This document shows, one piece after another, positions 35,867-47,460 of a stretch of DNA of 64,000 bases. This DNA is from Prorocentrum cordatum (taxonomy: Eukaryota; Sar; Dinophyceae; Prorocentrales; Prorocentraceae): contig CAUYUJ010006502.1 of NCBI GenBank assembly GCA_963575745.1, forward strand, positions 454,593 to 518,592. The letters are read 5' to 3'. The position numbers and the translations under genes are program-made. Below the pieces are notes generated by a model. The model had not been told where the DNA came from, searched no databases, and saw only the letters and a program-made list of their open reading frames with translations. Each line of letters starts with the position of its first letter. The stretch's first letter is position 1.

Positions 35867-38095
35867 GTGCCAGGACCCACGACCGATGACCGAGCCGTCT
35901 CGCGCAGGGGTGAGAAGCGCGGTCGTTCAGCCACTCCGTCGAGTGTGAGGTCAGGGAGTTCGGCATCGGCGGCGACGGGGAGCTCGTCTGGTTCGTCGCC
36001 CGCGGCCGCGGCGTCGACTGCTACATCCTCGAGCGGGTCGTCTTCTGAGGGAGCTGCTGGAGGCAGCTTTCCCCCTTCGCCACTTTGCGATTTCAGTTCA
36101 GCGTGTGCTGTCAGTCACCCAGGGGCCCCCCAGCTCACCGGGACCACCAGCCCTTTCGACTTTCTGCAGGCCCCCCCCGAGCCGCCCTGCCCCGCTGGTT
36201 TCGGACTCACCGTCGAGAGCTGCAACGCCACATGCTGGAACTCTTTCAAGGAAAGGCTCAACCGCACGACGGCGCACACCGTCTGTCTGCAGGGGCATCA
36301 CATTGTCCAGCCTTCCGCGCTGCGTGAGGCCACGTCTTGGTGCAATCGTCACGGCTGGAAGGCGATGCTGGGGCCTGCTCTCGCTGGACAGAGGCGCGGC
36401 TCATCTGGAGGAGTCGGCTTACTTGCTCGGGAGTTCTTGGGACTTCATGAGCCTCTGTGGGGCTCTCAGCTGGTGGCTGGCCGCCTGATCAACGCGTTGG
36501 TTCACCTTCCTGGGGGTTCCCCGTTTCTGGTCCTGTCGGCGTACTTGCACGATGGGGAAGGCTTGTCCAGCAGGAACCTCGACATACTCAGTACGACAGG
36601 GGCTACTGTGAAGATGTCGGGGCATCGGGCCATTCTCGGAGGGGACTGGAACATGGCACCAGAGGTCCTCCTGGAATCGGGGTTCCCTGAGAAGCTGGAG
36701 GGGTCCTTGATCAAACCGTCTGGCTCGGGGACCTGCAGCTCGTTGGGCGGCCTTACGTTTTTGGACTACTTTGTGCGCACTGGGGGCCTAGCGAAGGGCA
36801 TCCAGGACACAAGCATCGTGCAGGTGGCGCAGCTGTCGCCGCACAAACCAGTGCACCTCCACCTCTTTCCTCGTCTTGCTCAGCTGTGCGCCCTCACTTT
36901 CCGTAAGCCGCCACCTATTCCGAAGGAGAGGCCGATTGGGGTCGGCCGCTCACCGCCTGATTGGAATATGGTACAGGATGCTGCTGAGGGTTGCCTTGGC
37001 ACTGCGTTGTCTGGGAATGTCATGGAGGCCCAGAAGATGCTTGATTGGGTGTATGGACTCTGGGCCGACCTGGCCGAGAGTGAGTTATGCGATTTGACCC
37101 AGACCACGCTGCCGTACCATGGTGCCAGCAGTAAGTCACCGCAGTTGCACTGGGTCCCGATAATCAAAGATAAAGCCCCTCCTTTCAGGCACCGGAAGCT
37201 GTTCGCGGGGAAATGGTTGTCGCATCGTTTCCAGGACCTGATGATCGAATGTCGCGATGGAGCCCCCGAAGCCCTGAAGACCAAGGAGACCCTCCTGGAC
37301 CCCCCGTCGTTCGTGCGCATTGTCGGGTCGGGCGATTGGGATAAGTACCTCAGCACGATCCAGTCTTTAGCGCGGGCGGCGCTGTTGGACAGCGAGTGCG
37401 CCGACGGTCTGACTCCTGTGTTAGACAAGGCAGAGTGGCTGGAGGCCGCTCAGGACGCGTTGGGATTGTTCCAGAAGTATACTAGTAAGCTCCAAGGGGA
37501 AGCTCGTCGCGAAGGTGAGGCTGGGTGGAAAAACTGGCTTCTCACAAAAAACAAGGTGGGGGGGGGGGGACAAAACGCGCATGTGGCTTCAAAGGAGGCT
37601 CCTGGCTGGAAAGCCACCACCACGCTTTCGGCTGGGGGATTGGTTGTTTCGGACCCCTTGGGCCTCCTGAGGAGCGAGGCCTCGAGTTGGGCCCAACTTT
37701 GGAACGCGGGCTCGGAGGCCCCGAACAGTCTGTTTGCGGGGGTATGTCAGCCCCTCCCTCTTGTCTCTGCCGACCGCATTAGGACGACATCGGCTGCCTT
37801 CAAGGTCGCCACGGCTCAGGCTGTGGACGGGTTTCACATGAGGCATTACTCGTGGCTGTCGGACTCGGCGCTGCAGGCAGTGAGCCTCCTTTTCGCCATC
37901 TTCGTATCGCTCTCCTCCCTGCCGCGCCAGCTGCAGATAATCCAGGTGGTGTTACTTTCCAAAGCGTCTAGGGGGTGCAGACCGATCGGGTTGTTTGTTT
38001 CCCTGCTCAGACTGTGGGGCAAATGCAGAAGAGAGTTGGCGGCGGAGTGGGAGGCTAGAAATGCCAGAATGTTTTTGCTGGAAGCTCGTTCGCTT
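35867..38095 (+). pseudogene. LINE A ORF2, endonuclease domain and RT start
   Basis: After ~120 Ser/Gly/Ala-rich residues an exonuclease-endonuclease-phosphatase-type domain begins (ESCNATCWNSFKERLNRT). It continues through GSSGGVGLLAREFLG and AILGGDWNMAPEVLLE, where GDWN is the catalytic Asp/Asn motif. The usual Ser-Asp-His end motif is not obvious. A linker of ~300 residues follows, then RT motifs 0-2 (AVDGFHMRHYSWLSDSALQA, LQIIQVVLLSKASRGCRPIG, SLLRLWGKCRRELAAEWEA). The ORF runs to 38185, but homology leaves this frame near 38095. Confidence 0.7.
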
Positions 38096-38800
38096 GCGCG
38101 GCGGGCACTGTGTGGCGCCAGGCGGCGCGGGCCGAGCTCAGCGCTCGTAAAGGGAAGGTTTCTGCGATGCTGCTTTGGGATATGACGAAGTTCTATGAGA
38201 ATTTCTCGCACGAGCGATTGATTGAGGAAGCTCGCAAGTTCCAGGTCCCCACGGCCATCACCCAGCTTTGTGTGTCGGCCTACAGGTACGGCAGATTTGT
38301 TAGTATGGCCTCTGCTGTGGCGGGGCACATTTTTTGCACGCAGGGGAGTTGTGGCAGGCTGCTCCATGGCCGCGTCGCTTGTGCGGGTTTACCTCCTGGG
38401 GCCGCTCAGCAGTTTAAACCTTCCCAGGGGTGTTTTCCTGGCGCAGTTTATCGATGATCCGGGTCTGGACCCCACGGGGGCGGCTCAGGAAGTCCTTAGG
38501 GGGATTAAAGAGGGTTCTAGGCAGTTGGAGCAGGCCTTAGTCCACGAGTGCGGCTGCTCCATCTCGTTGCCCAAGGCCAGCCAGGGCAACTTGGCGTGCT
38601 CGGACGGCGCCGTCGCTAGGGAGCTCCAGCTTTTCCTTGGCGACCGCATGGGGCCGCTGGCGGACAGCATTGTGGACTTAGGTATTGATTTCACTGCTGG
38701 CAGGTCTCGCAGGAAGGCATACCAGAAGAGGGCCCTCCGTGAGACCAAGTTCAAGATTCGCATGGCCACCCCGAAGGGCAAGACTCGGAAGGTGAGGAAC

Positions 38801-38838
<38 letters not shown>

Positions 38839-39388
38839 CACAAAAAACTCCCACGCTGAGAAAATCTGGGACTCGGGGCCGCTGCCTGGGGCGCTGTGCG
38901 GGCCCGAGGTCCATGGGATGTCGGATGGGGAGCTCCACCGTATCCGTCAACAAGCCGGCTCGGTCATGGGCTTAAGTTGCAAAGGTAGATCTCTCACAAG
39001 CCTGTTAATTCTGGAGGGTGAGCCTACCTGGCCCGCGGCGGTTGCTCCCCTTGTCAGGTATTCTAAGGAGCTGTGGTGTGCCCACTCAGGTGCGCACCGC
39101 TGGTGCTTCAGTTTCGCGGAGCTCCGCGAAGCCTGGGGGATTCTCTTCGCGACGCCTCCATCATCATCTTGGAGAGAGGTCGCGGGCCCGTTCTCCGCGA
39201 TGTACATGTGTCTCAAAAGTATCCAGTGGAAGCTGATAGATTGGGCCACCTTGGAACAATTTTTCGGTGAGAAGCTGATTTTGACCGAGGTCTGTCCTGG
39301 ACATTTGAAGGTTTTGTTGCGCCAGGCTGTTCTTCGAAGCCTGGAGCGAGTTGCTGCTCAGAAATCGGCCCTGGAGGTCCCGAGGTGA
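38096..39388 (+). pseudogene. LINE A ORF2, RT palm
   Basis: In the +1 frame (to about 38340) SAMLLWDMTKFYENFSHERL carries the first catalytic Asp. After another frameshift VVAGCSMAASLVRVY is motif B and FLAQFIDDPGLD is motif C with both aspartates intact. The C-terminal part includes an in-frame (TA)n repeat encoding Ile-Tyr dipeptides. It ends in a TGA at 39386 that interrupts an otherwise continuing frame. Confidence 0.75.
38803..38837 (+). repeat. (TA)n microsatellite in the RT coding region
   Basis: About 17 TA units lie inside the open frame and keep it open as alternating Ile-Tyr codons. It is probably an expansion after insertion. Confidence 0.9.
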
Positions 39389-40384
39389 TGCTGCGACGCG
39401 TTGAAGCGTGAGTTGCACTCGAGTAAGGTTTCCCCTTCGGGCAAGGCAGCGGTGCGGATTATCGGCTGCGATGCCAGTTGGACCAGAGTCAAGGCGCGTT
39501 GTCTGAGCTATCAGCTGGAGTCAGTGGAGTGTCCTTTGTGCGGCCAAGGGCCAGACACGCTGCTGCGCAGATTATGGCACTGCCCAGCTTGTGCAGAGGA
39601 GCGAGCCGAGATCGTCTCTGGTAAATGTCAACCAGTAGTGGACTCTATGGACACCGACAACCCCTAAGACCTGCTCCTACTCACTCGTGGTGTTTCTCCT
39701 CACCCTGGTGATTACTGGCCCAGACCTGACAAGGAAGGGAAGACCTGTTGGCAATGGGGGGAGGGAGTCACTGCGGAGGAAGGGGTGGACATGGGGGAGT
39801 TGTTCCTGGACGGTAGCTGTACGAGGTGTGTCGTACCAGAACTTAACAGGGCGGCTTGGGGGCTTGCGATTTTCAATAGGGGGTTCAGTATCCTGGGCAG
39901 GGCCTTCGCCACGGTGTATGCGGGCTTGCCGCAAACGTTCCGGGCTGGCGAGTTTGCCGCCTTCGGCTGTTCTAGCCAAGCTCATGAGGGCGAGTGTGAT
40001 GTGTATACGGACTGCGCAAATGTCGATGTCCAGGCGAACCGACCCCTGGGTGACATGTTACATTATCAACGGCCCTATGCTGGGCTACTGTTATATTGTC
40101 AGAGGATTTCACGCCTAATCAAATCAGTGAACACTGTAAAGGCACACCTGTCCCTCGAGGAAGAGGGCGTGCCTGAGAGCGAGATGCAGCTTCGCAGGGG
40201 GAACTTCCAAGCCGACCAAGCCGCGAAGGCTGGGGTGCGGCTCCACCAGGCCCCGTCGGAGGACCAGTCTGGAGCTCTCGACCAGACGGTGCTAGTGGCC
40301 AAGACTGTCTGTAAGTTGGCCGCGGCTTTGCTGTTTAAGTGGCCACGGCTCGACTTAAAGGATGTTGAGCAAGTGGTACCATAG
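39389..40384 (+). pseudogene. LINE A ORF2, zinc finger and RNase H
   Basis: The same frame continues after the TGA. CPLCGQGPDTLLRRLWHCPAC (C-x2-C...H-x-C) ends in a TAA at 39665. Beyond it an RNase H domain is intact: GELFLDGSCTR (Asp), AGEFAAFGC (Glu), CDVYTDCANVDV (Asp), GNFQADQAAKAG (Asp). RNase H in a LINE polyprotein removes template RNA. It ends with a TAG at 40382, after which the frame is again open. Confidence 0.75.
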
Positions 40385-40825
40385 GGGCGGGGCCATGATA
40401 GGCACCCTGACCGCCCCGTGCACGTTTGGGAATTAAAAGCAGGCAGATGGCGTTGTAAAATGTGTCTCAAGGCCTCTCGGTCTCAGCTCCGCCCACCGAC
40501 CAGTGGATGTACGGGTGTCCGCGGGGACTGGGATTTTGAGGAGATGGAGAGAAATGGCCATTGCGTTGTCTGCCTGCCGTGTGACAACGGAGAGTTGTTA
40601 CAGGTTTGTACGCGTTGCGCCTGTTATGTCGGTCAAGGGTCTCTTAAGCAGTCCAACCTCGTAGGCAGGTGTGGCCGTATGATGACTCCTCATAAGAAGT
40701 CTCTTTGGCGCCGCGTGCTTCGAGGTCTATACCCCAGCTACAGCTCGAGCCTGAGGGTAGACCCCGAGGGGGGGGGGGGGGGGGGCAATACCTCACATTG
40801 TGAGGCGGTTTTAACTCTTGTTTAA
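40385..40825 (+). pseudogene. LINE A ORF2, C-terminal Cys-rich domain
   Basis: The same frame continues from the TAG. RWRCKMCLKAS, then HCVVCLPCDNGELLQVCTRCACYVGQG and RCGRMM form a Cys-rich zinc-binding end (at least nine Cys), with a basic stretch MTPHKKSLWRRVLRGLYP. Function unknown; probably nucleic-acid binding. An 18-base G-run (40768-40785) near the end may have slipped. Confidence 0.55.
40791..40805 (+). other. Short perfect hairpin in the LINE A 3' region
   Basis: CCTCAC-ATT-GTGAGG, immediately after the 18-base G-run and about 65 bp before the A-tail. It could be a 3' structure recognised by the RT. Confidence 0.5.
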
Positions 40826-40880
40826 ATCACGACAGTCCAGCCTTGCTGGTGACAGTTCTTGTTGGTGCAAAAAAAAAGAA

Positions 40881-42960
40881 ATCGAAGCGCCCTTCGAACG
40901 CTCTGCTACCGAAAGCGCGTCCGCCGCACACAAGCGGAGACTGACGTCGTCGGCGTTATGCAATAGCCCCGACAGCTGCTGGAGACGGCCTCGCGCCCGG
41001 AGCCCACCGTTCAGGCGGTCCTCGCGCATGTAGGTCCTGGCAGCGGCAGCGGTCGCGCGCGAAGCCAAGGAGACGAACTCGCAACTCATGCCAAGGTCCG
41101 AGAGTGATTGGAGTACGCCAGCCGTGATCCACTCCGACGGCCCGGGCACTAGCCGGCGGAGCGCCTGCGACTCCCGCTGCAGGATTTTCGCTGGGGATTG
41201 CTCCAGCTGGGCCACAAACAAAAGCACGCTGACGATGCACGCCCAGTAGGCAGCCGCCGCGAGGCGGAGTCCCGCGCCGATCGCCTTCCAGATCTCGACG
41301 CGCTCGCAAAACTTCCCGAGTGGAAGGCTCCATGAGAGCTCGCCCCGGCCCGGGCCCACCTCAAAACCAAGGCAACGAGCGAAGGGCGATCCCGATCTGA
41401 CCCCAGCGAGGGACTCGTTCCGCGACGGCGGAACGCAAGGCCAGCAGGTCGACATCAAAGAGAAGGACAACCAACGTCTTCGAGATGTTGAGGCCGAGGC
41501 CGGTGATGCTGGCGAATTCCACGAAGATCTCGGCCGACGCAACTGCGGAGCGAAGCCCGTCGTGGAGTAACACCGCCGCGTCGTCTGCGCACGCGCGCCG
41601 AGTCGAATTGCAGAGGCGCCCGACACGCTCCAGCAACAAGTCAGAGGCCGCTGCCAACAGCAATGGCGATAGAGGACAGCCCTGGCGGACTCCCCGCGTG
41701 GCAACAAAGCCCTCGAAGAGCGCGCCGCCGAACGCAATCACTCAGACATTGTTGTCGCACAACACGCGCAAGCACCGCATAATCCACTCTGGCCAGCCTG
41801 CCGTCGCGAACAGTTCTAGCAGGAAGCCGTGCTCCACAGGAGGAAACGCCACCTCGAAGTCCATGAAGAACGCCAGCGACTCCCTAGGCAAGAGCGCGAC
41901 GACACACATGGCCTCCTCTACATCGACTACGTTAGCGAGCGTGAACCTCCTCTGCAGGAGACCGCGCTGGTCGCGCGAGATCCTTGGAGACAGCGCCGGC
42001 TCCAGCAACAACCGCGCGGCGCTGGAGATGATCCGGCTGTGCGTGTTCACCACGTTCAATGGTCGCGTGGCCCCGGCGCTGTAAACTGGAACGCCCTCGT
42101 CAGTCGCGCCGACGGCCTTTTTCGGCAGCAGGTGCAAGAGGCTGGCGTTGATCTCGAATCCGAGGGAAGCGAGCTCGCCCAACGCATCGGTGGCGATGAG
42201 GCCCTGGAACGCGCCGAACAGAAGGTCCACGGCCATGTCCCCCAAGATACGCCACACCTTAAGGGATGCCGTCGGGGCCTGGGGCGGCGTTGCCGGTCAG
42301 CTCGAGGGCGCGTCCGATGTGGCGGCGCCGCAACCGGAGACGAGGGGGAAGCCCCAGCAGCGGGTTGCCCGGCTCCCGGGCGGCCTGGCCCTGGTCAACC
42401 CAAGATCGAAGGAAGGCCGCATCGTGGCCCCGTTGCTGGAACACGCTCTTCCAGTGGGAGCGGACAATATTGACCATGTCCTCCGCGTTCGTCTGCACCG
42501 CGCCGTGGGCGTCAGCCACCGCAGCAATGCCCGCCGATCGTCCTGGGGCGAGACGGTGAAGTAGCCGAGCGCCACGTTTGCGAGTACGGCGGGCACGGGC
42601 CTCTTCCTCGATAGCCTCAGGCGAAGCCTCCTCGATCCTAGCGGCGGCGAGCTCGTCCAGCGCGCGATCGCGGGCAAGCTCAGCGGCGTGTTGTCGGAGA
42701 CCGCGGAGTCGGACTGAAATATTGCCGGAGAAATCGCATGGGTTGGTGACGAAGTCGCGGATGCCAGGGTAGCGGGCCAAGCACTTCGACACCTCCCCAG
42801 GGAAGCCGCACTCGGTGGATCGGATGAGCTTCATGGTGATTCCCAGGCGGTCCTCATGGGACTCGGCCGGTGGGAGGGCGGCGTGGTCGGCGGCCATGCG
42901 ACGAGCAACGTTCTTTACCGCCTCTTCGAACTCCTGGAGCCGGGCCAGGCCAGACGTCAC
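40881..42960 (-). pseudogene. LINE B reverse transcriptase
   Basis: The frames join as 42960-42259, 42257-41742, 41741-41361 and 41370-40881. The first ends GNAAPGPDGIP and shifts into KVWRILGDM. RPLNVVNTHSRIISSAARLL and SLAFFMDFEVAFPPVEHGF are RT motifs 1-A. A single TGA at 41742-41744 interrupts, then FVATRGVRQGCPLSPLLLA (motif B) and ACADDAAVLLHDG (motif C, both Asp intact). After a frameshift near 41365 the thumb region (ERVEIWKAIGAGLRLAA) follows. The piece stops at the LINE A target site and resumes at 34072. Confidence 0.8.
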
Positions 42961-43012
42961 GGTGGCCGCAGCGAGCTGCTCTTGTTACTCCAAAGTCACG
43001 CGGCGCTTACAA

Positions 43013-44488
43013 TCAGGATGCTCGACGCTCGACGGCAAAATCGGAAACGCGGCGGGCGGCCGGAACGCGCCGCTGAGGAGCCGTGCGCGAGACCAGGACA
43101 GCGCGATGAGCAGACAGATGTGGCTTCCACTCCAAGGCTACTGCGCGTAACTGTCGATCGAGTTGGTCAGTCATGTCATGGTCCATGTATACCCTGTCCA
43201 ACCTGGCCCTCGAACTCGCCGAAGCGCGGGTGGACTCAGGCTGGTACATTTCTGTGAGCCCGAAAGGAGTACTGATGACGTTCTGGAAATGTCGCTCTTC
43301 GAATGTGTCCCTCCTACCTGTGCACAAGCTGGAGGTCGTCGACAGGCGATCGAAGGGATCTGCGACGTAGTTGAAGCCGCCGCCTATGGCCGTGAGCGCA
43401 GACGTACGCGGAGCGATAGCCCGGGAGAGTCGCGACCGAAGGCAACTGCGAAGACCGTGGAACGATGATGCCCGCTCGACCTCGGCAGCCGAAAAGCCGT
43501 AGTAGTCATGCTCCGAGAGCCCCGCGCCAGTCGGGAAGCAAGCCACGATGAAATCCAGGGCACCCTCCGGGCCACGCAACTCCAGCTTAACCGCCCTGCC
43601 AGGGAGGACGATTTCCCACGCAGGGCGCGGGTCGAACTTCTGGAGCAGCGCGTCCTGAACGATAACGCCGACCCCCGCATGGGCCGTCGTAGCTCCCGCG
43701 GACCACCACGCCGACGTGCCGGAGGGTGGGCGCCAGACGTTGTGCGCGCCCGTAGTGCCATGGGCCTCCGTGAGCATCGCGACCTGCGCGCGGCTGAGGA
43801 GCGACTGCACGTGCGACGCCTCGATGTCCTGCCGGCCTGGCGTGACCGCGAAGAAGGCCTGCGAGTTCCAGAGGGCGATCGAGAGGTCGCCCCGGCACTG
43901 GCCGAGTCTCCGCGAAGGGTCGGCCGTGGGCGCCCGCGGGGTCGATCGAGCCAGCCGGTCGGGCACTGTGGTCGGGGTCGCTCCGAGGGCACGGCGGAGC
44001 CTCATGGAGTAGTACATGCTGAGCGGAACATCATCGCCAGGAGAGCCGAGAAATCGGTGCCAGGCGTCGCAGCCACGTAGAAGGGGAAGGACAGGAGGTA
44101 GGGGTCGATCCGGAGAAGAACGTAGCAAGTCGTCGGAATCATGCAAAGAATTCTGACCAATCGAACAAATACCTGACGAAATAGACGCGCGGGAACCAGG
44201 CGACATTACATCCGGCAGGCCTCGCTCGCTCGGCGCCGCGGCTGCGACGCAGAGGGAGAAGGCGACCTCGACGAGCCAGCACTCGGAGCCGTCCATGGAT
44301 ATGCAGCGAATTAATCCCCAGCGCTCCAGCTGGGAGATGCCCCCCTGGATATCGGGACGCGGGGGGACTAGATCCACGTCCCTGCCCCGTCTCCCGGCCC
44401 CCGCAATGCGTTGAGCGCGTCGTTCTTGATCTCGATCCGCACGTGCTCGTTGCCGACGCGGATGACCTGCCCATGGAGTCCCACGCAT
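43013..44488 (-). pseudogene. LINE B endonuclease domain
   Basis: The endonuclease part begins near residue 205 (LSIALWNSQAFFAVT). It contains VAMLTEAHGTTG (catalytic Glu), GVGVIVQDALLQKFDP, and IGGGFNYVADPFD in place of the usual GDFN. Further on ARLDRVYMDHDM is followed by SAHRAV in place of Ser-Asp-His. Two catalytic positions are therefore mutated (Asp to Gly, Asp to Ala). The N-terminal 200 residues overlap the end of ORF1 and are Arg/Ser-rich. Confidence 0.75.
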
Positions 44489-45675
44489 AGCTTTCGCACC
44501 TCCGCCTGGTCCCGCTGAAGGCCTCGAACGCGTCCTGGGGGGGCGTGCAAATCAAAGTACTGGCCCGGCTTCAGCCCATGAGGCTCCGTCGACTCCTGCA
44601 GCGCCGCGCCCAGCTGAGAGGTCGCGTGTTCCATGAGCACGGCGATCACCCTGGAGTCCTGGGTGCCCAGCTCGCCCTTGACAACGACCTCGGTCATGAG
44701 CTCCGTCCCTCCGCCCGACCGGGCCTTCGGGCGGGTGGCCGCCAACGCCGTGGCGGGTGCCGGGGGGGTGGCGACTGGACGACCGCCATGGGCTGAGAAT
44801 CGCCATCGTAGACGCGAGGCGGAGACCTCCGGGTCGAGCTTGAGAATCTGGTCCATAACATCCACCCACGTGTCCGACGCCGCGAGCGACAGGACAAGGG
44901 CTTTAGTTCGCGAGAGGAACACAATCTGTGAGCAGAGGGGCCAGATGCTCGGCATACAGTCGGGGCTAGTAAACTCCACAATCATCCCTTCCCTGTTGTC
45001 GCAGATGGTATTCAACGCGAAGTAAACCGTGGTCGCCATGGAGAGGCGGAGGCGGTCCAGGCACATGATGGCGTCGAGCTTTGCGCACGCTGCGGGGAAG
45101 ACCAAGTCCAGGCAAATCCTGGGGATGTCCGGAGAGCTGCTCGGACAGCGTCTGGGCTGGCGCACGATGAGACCCGTCAAGGCCGGGTCTGCCAAGAGGG
45201 CGAGAAAATGCGGGAGGTAATCCGAAGGCAAATCGACCAACGCGATGATGGACGGGGCGACCACGAACAAGGGCATGAGGGCTTGCACCACGCGCGGTAC
45301 CTGGCGGGCCGAGTCAAAGGAGACGCCGAAGATCGCGAGGACCGTCTGGACGTGCCTCGGGTGGTTCCGCCCAGGGAAGATCATCTCCAGAGGCTGCGCA
45401 CAAAACGGCTGAGAACGAACTATAGGCGCCCACATGTCCCCCAGGAGCGGGTGCGACCAAAGATCGGTGACCCCCACAACGTCCTTCATGCCGTGGATGA
45501 GCGGGAGGGGCACCGCCATCTGCAGACTGGCTGGTCGCGGGGCCGGCTCCGAGCGCCTCAGGAATGCGGCCAAGAGCCGCGCCAAAGCCCCCGCATCGTC
45601 CGGGGCCCAGGCCACCGCGTGCTGGCCGGCGGTCAGGTCCCAGGCTTTCTCGCCCCCCTTCTGCAAGAGCTCTGA
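44368..45675 (-). pseudogene. LINE B ORF1, main part
   Basis: It starts at the LINE C target site with SELLQKGGEKAWDL. A long helical, Leu/Val/Pro-rich region follows (DAGALARLLAAFLRRSE, HVQTVLAIFGVSFDSARQV, IALVDLPSDYLPHFLALL), then a Pro/Ala linker and a C-terminal domain (SRVIAVLMEHATSQLGAALQ, VRKLCVGLHGQVIRVG, EHVRIEIKNDAL). No named family recognised. Its N-terminus continues at 54614-54977. The apparent extension of this frame to 46008 belongs to LINE C and is unrelated. Confidence 0.6.
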
Positions 45676-45693
45676 TGATGATGATGATGATGA
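45676..45693 (-). repeat. (TCA)6 tail of LINE C
   Basis: On the plus strand (TGA)6. A short tandem repeat in place of poly(A) at a LINE 3' end is known for several clades. Confidence 0.7.
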
Positions 45694-46495
45694 AGCGCCT
45701 TGAAAGGTCGGTCCTCCCATAACACAAACCTGAGAAGCCACCAATACGCCAAATGCGTAAGGTAGAGAGAGAAAGAAGGCGAAGAAGCAGGAAATAATAG
45801 AAGCGGAGAATAGGCAAAGCCCAACCCAGGATTGAAACCCAGGATACTGAAAGAAAACATAAATGAAAGACTGTCCAAGATCCCAAATAAATCCCACCAC
45901 TAGGTTCCTCTTGTGTTGAATGAAGATAGAGAAACAGAAGAAAAGGGCTGCCCAAATTTGACTAACAAGATCTTGAGTGACAATTGGGTCCCAACTTTGA
46001 AAGCACATGGTCCCAAGGTCTAAAGTAAGAGGTGAAGAAAACTTTCATTAAGTCCCATGAAACCCATTTAACATGAGTAGTGATCAAGGCTGATATATAT
46101 GACTAAAAGAGAATCTGAATGATAAGCTGAACGACCCAAGCACGCAATGAAACCAGAAGATACGGAGGCACGCAAGATGAACGGTCAAAGCTGAATGAGA
46201 TCCCAACCATGAGAACCCACGCCAGACCTGTCGAGGAATATGTAATATGGATGAATTCAAACTAATATGGAGAACGCAAGGTGGCTGGAATTGTTTATAA
46301 CCTTTTGTATTTGCAAACCACCATCGTAGGCGAGCCGCCGACGTTTGAACTGAAATGTCTGAGGACCCTATCCCCAGGACATAAGAAATACATGCAAGAA
46401 AGACTGAGAAAGACTGAGAGCCCTCCAAGAAGCCGCAGGCCCACGCACCACGGACACCAGAAGATTCCAGTCTAAGGAAGTCCCAGGAGTGCTCT
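45694..46495. other. LINE C 3' region, no gene seen
   Basis: AT-richer, with only short hydrophobic frames (for example 46084-46611 minus). Probably 3' untranslated sequence of LINE C. Confidence 0.5.
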
Positions 46496-47240
46496 TCAGC
46501 CATACCTCCACCGCCACTTCTCCACGAAGAAATCTCCATCCCACCAGTAATCGGACAAGTACCACACAACCGGGTGAGGCCAGCCCGAATCGGGATCGAT
46601 CCACGTGTCAAAGTACTCCGTTTTCCACACTTTCGTGTAGACTTCGTCTACTTCGCAGTAGTTCCACATTCCGCCCGAGCCATGGGACCACTTGAGACGC
46701 TTCTTGGCAGCAAGCATGACTGGAAGGCAGCGTTTAGCCATCCACTGGAGTTGAAAGTTTCCCAGCCGTACCAGACAGGAGCTCCAGAAAGGATTTGAGG
46801 CAAAACGGCTACTGACCCGCAACAAATTCTGTCCAAGGAACTCTACGAACCCTCTCATCGGGACCCCGAACGTTGACATACAGACCATGATAGCCGCTGT
46901 CCCGGCAAGCTTTGAAGCATGGGATTTTGCACCAGTCATATGTGAAATGAGGACCACCAAGGCCCGTCGGTATAAGAAGCCGAGCCGGCAACTTGACCAC
47001 CCTTCGGAATAGTAGCGGGGAGCAGTATGAAAGTGCCTCAAGATCCCGTTTAGATAGGAAGCAGACTTTGCGGTTAGACCTGCAAAGATTCCCCTGAAAG
47101 ATAACGTAAGGATCCGAAACCGTGTGATGTAACATACCGAAAGCTTGAGCCCGAGACTGCAGGGGCCGACAGGGGTCAAGTGGAGAGAAGGGGCCCATCC
47201 CTCCAAAGCCTAAGGGAGGTGAACAGACGCCGAGGCCCAA
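46496..47240 (-). pseudogene. LINE C ORF5, unknown protein, frameshifted
   Basis: The first frame (47240-46809) reads MLHHTVSDPYVIFQGNLC, PTGLGGPHFTYDWCKIPCF, YHGLYVNVRGPDERVRR. After a frameshift the second (to 46496) ends NYCEVDEVYTKVWKTEYFD, then PHPVVWYLSDYWWDGDFFV. The composition is protein-like (many Trp, Tyr, Cys), but no family is recognised. It lies between ORF4 and the 3' tail, so it should be part of LINE C or a passenger. Confidence 0.4.
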
Positions 47241-47460
47241 GGACTCAGAGGCTTCCTGAGGGGAGGAAAGGATTGTTGCGAAGCCACGGTATCCCTAAGA
47301 TCGCAGGGACCGAGCGGGTCCCAGATAGAATCGCACAAGTGACATCTCCTGGTGTCAGCCAATCCACTAGGTGGTAGGCAGAGGAAGGGGGAGATCCCAA
47401 TGGGGTCTCGATTCAGAACCCAAAGGCAAATTCCGTGAGGCGTCAGATGCCCCGGCTCCA

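Larger units (their letters stand above)
34073..40880 (+). mobile_element. LINE A, full-length insertion in LINE B
   Basis: It starts with GTTTTGGCTCAG (a spliced-leader relic) and ends in a nine-base A-run (40869-40877) plus GAA, flanked by the 9-bp duplication ATCGAAGCG. At 6.8 kb it carries ORF1 with a zinc finger, ORF2 with endonuclease, RT, zinc finger, RNase H and a C-terminal Cys-rich domain. Frameshifts at about 34.91, 38.09 and 38.34 kb and three in-frame stops (39386, 39665, 40382) make it non-functional. Confidence 0.85.

Noticed and set aside
36780-37100. Further bulged hairpins outside the copia element
   Set aside because: Only partial GGCC-containing matches without paired arms were found in 25-64 kb, so no extension of the family there is claimed.
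45700-46008. N-terminal extension of LINE B ORF1 with hydrophobic segments
   Set aside because: This part lies beyond the LINE C target duplication, so it is LINE C 3' sequence that happens to be open in the same frame.
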